14,096 nucleotides of DNA from Gracilaria caudata (GCA_030374735.1 JASCIV010000695.1:1-14096); one strand, 5' to 3'; counted from the first letter of the stretch, positions 1 through 9,092 are shown. Translations and numbers: made by a program. The notes: generated by a model not told the origin, from the letters alone.

Positions 1-3000
1 ACTCCAGATACACTCGATTGAGAAAAGCTGGGGGAAGAACTTGGTCCTCCAGCGAAACTCCCAGATATCGATGGTAAAACGCTACTGAAACTTGTCAACA
101 TTGATACGCTCGGGGAGACAAGGGATCCAGATATAATTCCGAACGACACGGAAGGGGACCGAAGTGCATCCGAAGGCAACGCGGTCAGAGGTACAAGAGA
201 TCTTTCGGCACTACCAGATACCAGGACATTTAAACTTTGGCTAGGAACGGCACCCAGTTCACTGGAAAGAGTTGGGGTGTCACTTGTCTGCACCGGTATG
301 CCTCCCGATGACGGCGACGCACTATTCAGTTGAGACCCTAATATGTCAGAACTGGAGTTTGATACGAAGCTTGAACTAGGTAATCCATTCCCACTTAGTT
401 GGGAATCGACTGAAGGAAACGTGCTCATGCTCGGCGCCATGGTACCTCCAGGAGACGAACTTGAACTAGATACCGAATTTCCCACACCTGTGCTTTGCGT
501 CGGAGAAACGCCTAAACTTGGCAAGCTGCTCATACTCATTGGAGCACTTTCTTCGGCCGACGAACTTGGACTTAGTGACACACCCAAGCTTGCAGCAGTG
601 CTTAGGCTCGGGAGAGAACTCTCATCAGCGGCAAGGATTGGGCTCGGCAAAATGCTTGAACTCGGAAAACCGCTCCCACCTAGTGCAGAACCCTGATTCA
701 AGCTGGGTGACAAGCTTGAATTCGGTAATAGACTTACGCCAGATAATAAAGTTTGCCCAGGAAAAGTACTAGAGCTCGGTAGAATGTTCGGGCTTGCCAA
801 GCTGCTTAGACTCATTGCAGCACTTTCGGAGACCAACGGGTTTGAACTCGAGGGTGCATTAATACTTGTAATCGGCGAAGGTCTTACGCTCGGCGGAGAG
901 CTCTGCAATGGAGCAGGGCTCGAGCTTAGAAAGCTATTGAGACTCGGGAAAGCACCCGCAGTCGCTGACGGGCTTGCATTCAGGAAAGAACCGTCCGCCA
1001 CAACAAAGCTTGGGCTTGGTAGAATAACAGAACTTGGCAAATTGCTCACAATCGGCGTGGCACTCTCTCCGAATGGCGCACTTGAGCTCAACGCCACATC
1101 TGTACTCGGCGAAATACTCCCCGCAACTTCTGTGCTTGGGCTCGACAAAGAGCTTAGGCCTGGCAAACTGGAAGAACTCGGTGCGACACTTTCAGACGCT
1201 GACGGACTCGAATTGGGAAAGGAACTGTCCAAAACGGCATTGCTTGGGACTGGTAGAGCCCTCGAATTTGACGGACTGCTAAGATTCGGTGGGCTACTCT
1301 CGTCTGCGGACGAACTTGAGCTTGGTGTAAAGCTCGTGCTTGGGGCCATGATGAAGCTCGGCAAAGAACTCTCCACAGCCGTAGTACTTGGGCTCAGTAA
1401 GACGCTTGAGCTGCCAGGATCCGGAGTCGTACTCTCAGCCGCATCAGGGGTTGGGTTTGAAACTATGTTCGAAATCGGTGATATGCTTCCAACCAAGACA
1501 GGGCTACTTGATAGGCTTGAGATCGCCAGGGTGCTCAAGCTCGGGGATATGCTTTCACTTTGCAAAGAACTGACAACAACCGAAATACTTGGGGTAGGTA
1601 GACGGCTCGAGCTCGGAACACTGCTGAGACTTGCCCTCGCACTCTCAGAAGCAAATTGGCTTGCGCTCGGCAGCACGCCCGTACTCGGCGATATACTCAA
1701 ACTCGGCAAGAAACTCGACACTGATGAAGCGCCCGGGTTCGCAAGAGCACTCAAGCTTGGCGAGCTGCGAACGCTCTGTGAAACGCTATTAGGTGCAGAC
1801 ACAATCGAACTTGGTAACTCGCTCACAAACGCTGAAACGTCTTCACTTGGCACCGCACTCATCGAAAACAACGGAGTCATATTGAGTACCTCGCTTATAC
1901 TTGGAGATGAGCTTAAGGTCTGTGAGGAGCCCTCCATAGACGAAAGGCTTGGGCTCGGAAAAACGCTTAAGCTTAGTGAGCTAGTTACAGTTGGTGTAAC
2001 ACGCTCTGCCGCAAATGGACTTGAACTCTGCAGAGCGCTAGAACTCGGTACAACGCTATTACTCAGCGAGGCACTAACGGCGGCAAGTGAACTCGAACTC
2101 AGCACAGCGCTTAAGCTTGGCAAGCTGCTCACACTCAGTGAGGCACTCTCGACGGCCGACGGACTCGAACTCGGTACAGCGCTCAAGCTTGGCAAGCTGC
2201 TAACATCCGGTGCCAAACTTTCCACGGAAGAGGGGCTCAAACTAGGTGGGCCACTTAAGCTCAGTTCATTGCTAACACTCGATGATGCGCTCTCGATAAC
2301 AAATGGACTCGAACTCAGCAGCACACTCAAGCTCGGCAAGTTGCTAACACTCGACGAAGCACTCTCGACGGCAGACGGACTCGAACTCGGGAAAACACGT
2401 GCGCTTGGTAAAACACTTGGTGCAAAACTTTCGACAGGAAGAGGACTCGAACTCTGTGTGGCACTCGAGCTCGGCACGATGTTAATACTCGGTGACGTAC
2501 TCTGAGCAGCAGACGGACTCGAACTCAATAGAATACTCAAGCCCGGTGAACTGCTGACACTTGCTGAAATGCTCTCGGCAGCAGACGGGCTGGAGTTCGG
2601 TGGAGCACTTGAGCTCGGAAAGCTACTAAAAAGTGGTGAAATGCTCTCAGCGGAAGACGTGCTTGAACTCGGTAGAACATTAGGGCTTGGAATGTTGCTA
2701 ACATCGGGTGAAGAACTTTCGTCAGCAGACGAACTCGAACTCGGGAGAATATTCACGCTTGGTAGACTGCCAACACTCGGTAAAACACTCACGGTCGCAG
2801 ACGGGCTCAAACTCTGTACGTTACCGAAACCCAATGACGCAATCTCGGCTACCGACGGACTTGAACTCGGAAGAGTGCTCAAGCTTGCTTGACTGTCAAA
2901 ACTCGGCGAGGTACTCCTGGAGACAGACGGAATCGAACTTGGCACAACACTCAAGCTCGGTACTCTGCTAACACTGGGAGAGGTACTTGCGGCGACAGAT

Positions 3001-6000
3001 GGACTTGAACTCAGTTCAGCACTCGAGCTTGGCAAGCTGCTAACACTTGGTGAGGAACTTTCGACGGCAGACAGACTCGAACTTGGCACAGCACTCAAGC
3101 TCGGTATACTGCTAACACTCGGTGAACTGCTTTCCGCAGCAGATAGACTCGAACTCGGTATAGCACCCGAGCTGAGCAGGCTGCTAGAACTCGGTGAGGC
3201 ACTCTCGGCGGCAGACGGACTCGAACTCGGTACAGCACTCAAACTCGGTAAACTGCTAACACTCGGTGAAGCACTCTCGGCGGCAGACGGACTCGAACTC
3301 GGTATACTGCTAACACTCAATGAAGCACTCTCGGCGGCAGATGGACTCGAACTCGTTACCGCATTCAAGCTCGGTAGACTGCTAACACTCGGTGAAGCAC
3401 TTTCAACGGCAGATGGACTCGCACTTGATATAGCACTCAAGCTTGGCAAGCTGCTAACACTAGGTGAAACACTCTCGGCGGCAGACGGACTCGAACTCGG
3501 TAGAGCACTCAAGCTAGGTAAGCCGCTCACAATAGGTGAAACACTCTCGGCGGCAGATGGACTCGAACTCGGCACAGCACTCAAGCTTGGCAAGCTGCTA
3601 ACACTCGGTGAACTGCTCTCGGCAGCAAACGGGCTCAAACTCGGTGCAGAACTCAAGCTCGGTGCACTGCTACCACTCGGCAAATTGCTCCCCGCGCTAG
3701 GCGGACTCAAACTCGCTCCCGCGCTTAGACTCGGTGCACTACTAACACTCGGAGAAGCACTCTCAGCGGCAGACGGACTCGAACTTGTTACAGCACTCGA
3801 GCTTGGCAAGCTGCTAACACTCGGTGAACTGCTTTCCGCAGCAGATAGACTCGAACTCGGTAGAGCACTCAAGCTCGGTATACTGCTAACACTCGGTGCA
3901 CTGCTTTCCGCAGCAGATAGACTCGAACTCGGTACAGCACTCAAGCTCGGTATACTGCTAACACTCAGTGAACTGCTTTCCGCAGCAGATAGGCTCGAAC
4001 TCGGTATAGCACCCGAGCTGAGCAGGCTGCTAGAACTCGGTGAGGCACTCTCGGCGCCAGACGGACTCGAACTCGGTAGAGTACTCAAACTCAGTATACT
4101 GCTAACACTCGGTGAACTGCTTTCCGCAACCGACACACTCGAACTCGATACAGCACTCAAGCTTGGAAAGCTGCTAACACTCGGTGAAGCACTCTCAGCG
4201 GCAGATGGACTCGCAGTCGGTACAGCACTCAAACTCGGTAAACTGCTAACACTCAATGAGGCACTCTCGGCGGCAGATGGACTCGAACTCGTTACCGCAT
4301 TCAAGCTCGGTAGACTGCTAACACTCGGTGAAGCACTCTCGACGGCAGATGGACTCGCACTTGATACAGCACTCAAGCTCGGTAAACTGCTAAAACTCGG
4401 TGAAGCACTCTCGACGGCAGATGGACTCGAACTTGATACAGCACTCAAGCTTGGCAAGCTGCTAACACTAGATGAAACACTCTCAGCGGCAGACGGACTC
4501 GCACTTGATACAGCACTCAAGCTCGGTAAACTGCTAACACTCAATGAAGCACTCTCGGCGGCAGATGGACTCGAACTCGTTACCGCATTCAAGCTCGGTA
4601 GATTGCTAACACTCGGTGACGCACTTTCAACGGCAGATGGACTCGCACTTGATACAGCTCTCAAGCTTGGCAAGCTGCTAACACTCGGTGAAACACTCTC
4701 GACGGCAGACGGACTCGAACTCGGTACAGCACTCAAACTCGGTAAACTGCTAAAACTCGGTGAAGCACTTTCAACGGCAGATGGACTCGAACTTGATACA
4801 GCACTCAAGCTCGGTATACTGCTAACACTAGGTGAAACACTCTCAGCGGCAGACGGACTCGAACTCGGTACAGCACTCGAACTCGGTACAGCACTCAAAC
4901 TCGGTAAACTGCTAACACTCGGTGAAGCACTCTCGACGGCAGACGGACTCGAACTCGGTACAGCACTCAAACTCGGTAAACTGCTAACACTCGGTGAAGC
5001 ACTCTCGACGGCAGATGGACTCGAACTTGATACAGCACTCAAGCTTGGCAAGCTGCTAACACTAGGTGAAACACTCTCAGCGGCAGACGGACTCGAACTC
5101 GGTACAGCACTCAAACTCGGTAAACTGCTAACACTCGGTGAAGCACTCTCGACGGCAGATGGACCCGAACTCGGTATTGCACTCAAGCTCGGTAGAGTGG
5201 TAACACTCGGTGAAGCGCTCTCAGCGGCCGGCAGACTCGAACTCGGTAGCACACTCAAGCTCGGCAAGCTGCTAATACTCGGTGAAACACTCTCGACGAC
5301 AGGCGGGCTCAAACTCGGCAACATGCTAGTACTAGGTGAGACACTCGCACTGGGCACTGGACTCATCAACAATGAAGGGCTCAAGCTCATTACTTCGCTT
5401 GCACTCGGTGAACCATTCGGAATTGAACCCGTCGAAATAGACGTACTCATACTCGGTGCCGCGCTTGCACTCGAGGAGACACTCACGCTCGATACCAAAC
5501 TCATCGACATTGACGAGCTCAAGCTTGGTACCACGCTCGTACTAGGGGACGTACTAGTGCTCAGTAGAACACTTGCAGCCAAAGACGGAGAGGCGCTCAG
5601 CAGGTTTCTCGTACTTGATGAGGCACTCGCACTCAGTACCGCACTCACAGTGAGCAACGGGCTGAATGGGCTAAAGCTTGGCAAAAGGATCACACTCTGG
5701 TCCGCGCTTAGACTTGGTAGAGCACTTATACTTGGTGTAGAGCTAGAAGCAAAGGTAAAGCTTGGCAAGACAATAGCAGTCAGTGAAGGACTCGCGCTCA
5801 AACTCGGTATAGCACTCTCAATCGATGATGGAGTAGGACTTGACCGAGCGCTCTCACTCGGCGAGCTGGTCATGCTCGGGAGCGCAATTGTGGTTGAGGA
5901 TGGGCTGGCACTGGCCAAAGCGCTCAGGCTTTGAGAGCTGCTCACTCCCGGTTCAGAACTTGTCGTAGGTGATGGACTTGTGGTCGGAGGTGTGCTCAAA

Positions 6001-8165
6001 CTTGGCGCAGCACTTGCAGTTGTTGACGAACTCGGAGTAGGTAGAACAACAATACTTGGCAAAGGGCTCAAACTTGGCGCAGCACTTGCAGTTGTTGACG
6101 AACTCGGAGTAGGTAGAACAACAATACTTGGCAAAGGGCTCAAGCTCGGTGCAGCACTTGTGCTTGGTAATGGACTAGAACTCGGCAGCATGCTCGTGCT
6201 TGGTGAAGAACTCAAAGACGGTAAAGCACTCATAGTCCTTGACGGAGTCATGCTCGGTAAAACGCTCATCGTCCGTAAAGCACTCAGACTAGGAACAGCG
6301 CTCGCAGGCAGTGTTGGACTAGGTATTACCAAGGCAGTCATGCTCGGTGCGGAGGATGAACTCGGTGATGTGCTGGGTATTGGTGAAGAACTCGAACTCA
6401 GTAAAACGCTTGTGCTTGGTGAACTGCTCACTCTCGGTACAGCACTCATTGTGGATGATACGCTTGGGCTTGGTGGAAAGATCATACTCGGAGAAGAGCT
6501 CAAACTTGGGTCTGGACTGACAGCTGGTGAAGGACTTGCGCTTGGTAGTACAATCATGCTTGGTGAAGCACTCAGACTCGGTACAACGCTTTCGGCCGGT
6601 GAGGAGCTCGGACTCGGTAGAATGACCATGCTCGCAGACGGAGTGGAACTCGTCGAAACACTCGGAACAGGCGAGGGGCTCGCCGTTGGTAGGATGAAGG
6701 CATTCGGGGACGAGCTTGTGCTCGGCAACGCACTAGCGGAAGCGATAGAACTCATGCTCGGACTAGGCTCCATGCTAACGGCAACAGAAATTGGGCTCGG
6801 TGAAGAGGATGAACTGGGCTGCGTGGTAGAGCTTGGTGTTGGGCTCAAGCTTGAGAGGGGATTCGCATTCGTTGATATGCTTGAACCTGTCAAAACCACC
6901 GGGCTGGGTGACACATTGACAGTTAATGCAACCGATGCTATCACAAAAGTTGGCCCGAACGCAGTTGACGGTGAAGCTAAAGCTTGTGCCAAAGACGGGC
7001 TCGGTGGCACGAAGATGCTCGCTGGCGCGCTCACGCTCGCTTGTATACTGGATGGTGGCAGCCCGATATTCGACAGCGTCGTAGAACTCGCGAAATCGTT
7101 CCCGTTAGATACAAAACTTGCGCTTCCCTGTACGGCTTGTAAAGCAGGAGATGTTGCTGGGGGAAGCCCCACACTTGCTTGAGACGTTCCAGGGATCGAT
7201 GGCTCTGCGAAAGGTATAAATGGCGAGGGACTCACTTGTGTGTTCGTGGAGGGGCTTACCAGTGAGTTCAAAGCTGATGGTCCAGGACTAACGTTCGTAT
7301 TGGCGCCGAGGTCCGGTGTCGGAGAGGGTGAAACAATCCCGAGCAGACTAGCTAGAAACACCGGCGCCAATCCCGCTGACGATGGAACCGCACTCGCCGA
7401 TTGTGTCACAGCGGTTTCGCTAGAGAGAGGCCCAGGACTACTTCCGAAGGATTGAATGCCCACAGGTGAAGTGCCCACGCTGGCTAGCGCGGGGCTACCC
7501 GCCGCATTGAAAATGACGGCGGGAACAGCAGACGGCGATGTTATAGTGCTCGGAATCGGAGATTGGACTGTAGGGAGAGGTAGTGGCAGTGCCTGTAGAG
7601 TGAATTGTCTCTCCAACGCCCTAGGTAGACGAGAGCGCACCTGCAAGGGGTTCATATGGGTGACGTGACGCTGATCGTTCGGTACATACGGTTTAAAGTC
7701 TCTAAATGAATCGGAGAACGATGATTCGCCACTTGGTTGTAAGGGTTCTGATGTTTGCTCATGGTTGCCGGACTGTGGATTAGACATAAAACGCAGCCAA
7801 CGAAATGTGTGTTTGACATGTACAACGGGTGATATTGACAAGAGGTATTGAAGGGATGGAGAGGTCCAAGCGCGGTACGAAGTGTAGAGGTGCGACACGG
7901 ATGAAGTTGGATGTGCAGGGGGTGTTGGAGACGCATCGGAGCGCGTTGACGGAAGAATTGACAAAGAGTTAGAATGGTTTTTAGAGTTGTAAGGGATGCC
8001 CAGAAACGCGGAGAGGCTTCCGATGAAGGAGAAGTTAGAGCACGGTGAGGCAGATTGCTCAGGCGAGCATGGAAGATATCTAGCAGTGGTAGGTGAGGAA
8101 GTTAAGCAAAACGAAAAAGCTAGACATGTCAAAAAGGCGCGAACAAAAACCGGACGAGGAGGCAT
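1..8165 (-). CDS. Giant secreted Ser/Pro-rich tandem-repeat protein (3' end beyond window)
   Basis: One minus-strand frame is open from the ATG at 8165-8163 to the left window edge: 2,721 codons with no stop, the last full codon at positions 5-3. I checked the frame by hand or by codon logic over its whole length. Residues 1-28 are a signal peptide. Residues 29 to about 165 are Ser/Pro-rich but still contain Tyr, Trp, His and Cys. From about 330 to 2610 the protein is a 24-residue Ser/Pro repeat, followed by non-repetitive Ser-rich sequence (110 residues visible). From 7668 down to 343 there is no Cys, Trp or Tyr. The canonical unit is 11/24 Ser and 4/24 Pro with one Glu and no Lys, Arg or aromatic residue. 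This ATG was chosen because it puts a signal peptide at the N-terminus and has G at -3; an in-frame ATG at 8375 would add 70 residues before it. A cell-wall, mucilage or adhesive role is inference. No known family is recognised. An intron in 7790-8060 cannot be excluded. Confidence 0.88.
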   Translation of the reverse strand, partial: MPPRPVFVRAFLTCLAFSFCLTSSPTTARYLPCSPEQSASPCSNFSFIGSLSAFLGIPYNSKNHSNSLSILPSTRSDASPTPPAHPTSSVSHLYTSYRAWTSPSLQYLLSISPVVHVKHTFRWLRFMSNPQSGNHEQTSEPLQPSGESSFSDSFRDFKPYVPNDQRHVTHMNPLQVRSRLPRALERQFTLQALPLPLPTVQSPIPSTITSPSAVPAVIFNAAGSPALASVGTSPVGIQSFGSSPGPLSSETAVTQSASAVPSSAGLAPVFLASLLGIVSPSPTPDLGANTNVSPGPSALNSLVSPSTNTQVSPSPFIPFAEPSIPGTSQASVGLPPATSPALQAVQGSASFVSNGNDFASSTTLSNIGLPPSSIQASVSAPASIFVPPSPSLAQALASPSTAFGPTFVIASVALTVNVSPSPVVLTGSSISTNANPLSSLSPTPSSTTQPSSSSSPSPISVAVSMEPSPSMSSIASASALPSTSSSPNAFILPTASPSPVPSVSTSSTPSASMVILPSPSSSPAESVVPSLSASPSMIVLPSASPSPAVSPDPSLSSSPSMIFPPSPSVSSTMSAVPRVSSSPSTSVLLSSSSSPIPSTSPSSSSAPSMTALVIPSPTLPASAVPSLSALRTMSVLPSMTPSRTMSALPSLSSSPSTSMLPSSSPLPSTSAAPSLSPLPSIVVLPTPSSSTTASAAPSLSPLPSIVVLPTPSSSTTASAAPSLSTPPTTSPSPTTSSEPGVSSSQSLSALASASPSSTTIALPSMTSSPSESARSSPTPSSIESAIPSLSASPSLTAIVLPSFTFASSSTPSISALPSLSADQSVILLPSFSPFSPLLTVSAVLSASASSSTRNLLSASPSLAASVLLSTSTSPSTSVVPSLSSSMSMSLVSSVSVSSSASAAPSMSTSISTGSIPNGSPSASEVMSLSPSLLMSPVPSASVSPSTSMLPSLSPPVVESVSPSISSLPSLSVLPSSSLPAAESASPSVTTLPSLSAIPSSGPSAVESASPSVSSLPSLSAVPSSSPSAAESVSPSVSSLPSLSAVSSSSPSAVESASPSVSSLPSLSAVPSSSPSAVESASPSVSSLPSLSAVPSSSAVPSSSPSAAESVSPSVSSIPSLSAVSSSSPSAVESASPSFSSLPSLSAVPSSSPSAVESVSPSVSSLPSLRAVSSASPSAVESASPSVSNLPSLNAVTSSSPSAAESASLSVSSLPSLSAVSSASPSAAESVSSSVSSLPSLSAVSSSSPSAVESASPSFSSLPSLSAVSSASPSAVESASPSVSSLPSLNAVTSSSPSAAESASLSVSSLPSLSAVPTASPSAAESASPSVSSFPSLSAVSSSSVSVAESSSPSVSSILSLSTLPSSSPSGAESASPSSSSLLSSGAIPSSSLSAAESSSLSVSSIPSLSAVPSSSLSAAESSAPSVSSIPSLSALPSSSLSAAESSSPSVSSLPSSSAVTSSSPSAAESASPSVSSAPSLSAGASLSPPSAGSNLPSGSSAPSLSSAPSLSPFAAESSSPSVSSLPSLSAVPSSSPSAAESVSPIVSGLPSLSALPSSSPSAAESVSPSVSSLPSLSAISSASPSAVESASPSVSSLPSLNAVTSSSPSAAESASLSVSSIPSSSPSAAESASPSVSSLPSLSAVPSSSPSAAESASPSSSSLLSSGAIPSSSLSAAESSSPSVSSIPSLSAVPSSSLSAVESSSPSVSSLPSSSAELSSSPSVAASTSPSVSRVPSLSVVPSSIPSVSRSTSPSFDSQASLSTLPSSSPSVAEIASLGFGNVQSLSPSATVSVLPSVGSLPSVNILPSSSSSADESSSPDVSNIPSPNVLPSSSTSSAESISPLFSSFPSSSAPPNSSPSAAESISASVSSSPGLSILLSSSPSAAQSTSPSINIVPSSSATQSSSPLPVESFAPSVLPSARVFPSSSPSAVESASSSVSNLPSLSVLLSSSPFVIESASSSVSNELSLSGPPSLSPSSVESLAPDVSSLPSLSAVPSSSPSAVESASLSVSSLPSLSAVLSSSSLAAVSASLSNSVVPSSSALQSSSPFAAERVTPTVTSSLSLSVFPSPSLSSMEGSSQTLSSSPSISEVLNMTPLFSMSAVPSEDVSAFVSELPSSIVSAPNSVSQSVRSSPSLSALANPGASSVSSFLPSLSISPSTGVLPSASQFASESARASLSSVPSSSRLPTPSISVVVSSLQSESISPSLSTLAISSLSSSPVLVGSISPISNIVSNPTPDAAESTTPDPGSSSVLLSPSTTAVESSLPSFIMAPSTSFTPSSSSSADESSPPNLSSPSNSRALPVPSNAVLDSSFPNSSPSASESVAPSSSSLPGLSSLSSPSTEVAGSISPSTDVALSSSAPFGESATPIVSNLPSSVILPSPSFVVADGSFLNASPSATAGAFPSLNSFLSSSPAPLQSSPPSVRPSPITSINAPSSSNPLVSESAAMSLSSLASPNILPSSSTFPGQTLLSGVSLLPNSSLSPSLNQGSALGGSGFPSSSILPSPILAADESSLPSLSTAASLGVSLSPSSSAEESAPMSMSSLPSLGVSPTQSTGVGNSVSSSSSSPGGTMAPSMSTFPSVDSQLSGNGLPSSSFVSNSSSDILGSQLNSASPSSGGIPVQTSDTPTLSSELGAVPSQSLNVLVSGSAERSLVPLTALPSDALRSPSVSFGIISGSLVSPSVSMLTSFSSVLPSISGSFAGGPSSSPSFSQSSVSG
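343..2040 (-). repeat. Diverged C-terminal-side flank of the repeat array
   Basis: Degenerate 72-bp units remain in the same frame and phase as the core; near 540-690 two successive units are 24 codons apart. They encode about residues 2040-2610. Divergence increases towards position 343, beyond which no unit is recognisable. With the 5340-7180 flank this gives a symmetrical pattern of conserved centre and worn edges. Confidence 0.75.
2040..5340 (-). repeat. Homogeneous core of the 72-bp coding tandem array
   Basis: About 45 units of 72 bp lie head to tail and in frame; for example, the same landmark recurs at 2092, 2164, 2236, 2308 and 2380. On the coding strand the unit reads as four six-residue motifs: SAVPSS, SPSAVE, SASPSV and SSLPSL. 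Indels are whole 18-bp sub-units: one unit is only 54 bp (3292 to 3346), and an extra 18 bp sits near 4865-4882. Many neighbouring units differ at only a few bases, so this part was expanded or homogenised recently. Confidence 0.93.
3341..4660 (-). repeat. Higher-order block present three times in the core array
   Basis: A recognisable variant unit containing ctcgaactcgttaccgcatt starts at 3346, 4282 and 4570. The spacings are 936 bp (13 units) and 288 bp (4 units). A second variant block, with a run reading tatagcacccgagctgagca, occurs near 3159 and again 846 bp later (47 sub-units of 18 bp). Spacings in exact multiples of the unit or sub-unit indicate multi-unit duplication, as expected from unequal crossing-over. 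Confidence 0.8.
5340..7180 (-). repeat. Diverged N-terminal flank of the repeat array
   Basis: The Pro-Ser spacing and 24-residue rhythm of the core continue, but individual units share much less sequence, with different residues between the PS dipeptides. The reading frame is never broken. It encodes about residues 330-940 of the giant protein. The region grades into non-repetitive Ser/Pro-rich sequence beyond about 7180. This is the older, non-homogenised side of the array. Confidence 0.75.
5995..6138 (-). repeat. Identical 72-bp doublet
   Basis: Positions 5995-6066 and 6067-6138 are identical over all 72 bases, although they lie in the otherwise diverged flank. On the coding strand each copy includes the motif SIVVLPTPSSSTTASAAPS. 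This is a single-unit duplication much younger than its surroundings, and it keeps the frame. Confidence 0.9.
8082..8165 (-). other. Signal peptide of the giant repeat protein
   Basis: Residues 1-28 have the classical layout. A short basic segment with three Arg (residues 4, 9 and, upstream of the core, none further) leads into the hydrophobic core AFLTCLAFSFCLTS, then a polar stretch with Pro ending in TTA before RYLPC. Cleavage after Ala28 fits the small-residue rule at -3/-1. It directs the protein into the secretory pathway, which fits a Ser/Pro-rich extracellular product. It is also independent evidence that the minus strand is the coding strand. Confidence 0.8.
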
Positions 8166-8727
8166 GACGACGGCGAGCGCAACGGAGCAGCGTATGCGAG
8201 CTCGCCCACGGCGAAAGGCGAGTGTTAGGGAACACGCAGACGTGCCGCACGCGATAGCATGAAGGCTGGATGGCGACAGGGGAGGGGTAAGAAGGTTCAC
8301 CGTCGGAAAGCATACATCGCGACGATGCGCTGCGTATGATATCTGCGCTTCGCTTGTAGCGGCCTCCCAAGCCATGCGATCTATGGCTCAAAACGTCGAA
8401 ATTACAGTAAAGACGGGAGCCCACTCCCCCAACTGAATGGCATGACGACGCTGCGCTTCGATGACGCAAAACGTGCGGCTGCGCGATAACCGCCGGTAAC
8501 CGTGCGCGCTTGAGAACCGCGTCGATCGCCTGCTGCGCGCAATTCATCGCGCCACTTTTTCAACTGCCGTTGAATTCTCGATGGGGTGGCATGACAGGCA
8601 CATTGTGCCAACGGCACGTGTTCCGGAGTCAACATTTAGGGCCATTCCCTCATCGGCGTCGGTTTATTGATAGAAGGCGTTGGGCACTCTCCCGAAACTC
8701 GGGGCTCGCAACGTCGTCCACATAACT

Positions 8728-8733
8728 TTATAC
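8728..8733 (-). promoter_or_regulatory. Possible TATA box of the giant gene
   Basis: The minus strand reads TGTATAAAGT here, a good match to a TATA box. It lies about 560 bp upstream of the ATG at 8165, which would imply a leader of roughly 530 nt. The motif is short and could occur by chance. Another TATAAAA on the same strand lies near 9205-9211. Confidence 0.22.
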
Positions 8734-9060
8734 AGCGAACGCGTCACTTCGAGCTCTGTCTCTTATCATACTGAAGTCACTGGTGTGGCCAAGGGCTCTA
8801 CCCGAGGGTATAGAAGTACCCTTCGTATAAGAAGATAATCCGCGCAAGCAAGTGAACACATCTCATATTCTGAGATCTTAGTCGACGGACAAGTCGCCCG
8901 AAAGCCATGATTAATAGAGCCCGAATCAGCGGCCTTAATCTCGCATCGACGCGGTCCTTGTCCTATCCACGACTCTGGACTGCATTAATAGCGATGCATC
9001 ACCTTTCTACCGAGGTGGCTCGGTTTGCAAGGTGGTTTGCTTGATCTTGCTGACGATATG

Positions 9061-9092
9061 TAACATTATAACAGTTACCCTTTGTAATGTTA
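9061..9092. repeat. Small inverted repeat
   Basis: TAACATTA (9061-9068) pairs perfectly with TAATGTTA (9085-9092) across a 16-nt loop. It is AT-rich and lies in the divergent intergenic region. It may be regulatory or chance. Confidence 0.35.

Noticed and set aside
784..2505. 573-codon plus-strand ORF resembling a Leu-rich repeat protein
   Set aside because: It is antisense to the giant ORF; it has no Tyr, His or Gln, and the frame is cut repeatedly by TGA. The same applies to 343-696, 2569-2892, 5980-7182, 7240-7455 and 7456-7668.
2040..5340. CRISPR-like regular repeats
   Set aside because: The repeats are contiguous with no unique spacers, keep a reading frame and belong to a eukaryotic secreted protein.
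3685..5934. 749-codon plus-strand ORF
   Set aside because: It begins at TTG with open sequence upstream, is a shadow of the tandem array, and the opposite frame is continuous.
8080..8547. 155-codon minus-strand ORF
   Set aside because: It overlaps the signal-peptide region in another frame and has no recognisable features; the 7652-7936 minus-strand ORF and the 7996-8262 plus-strand ORF are shadows as well.
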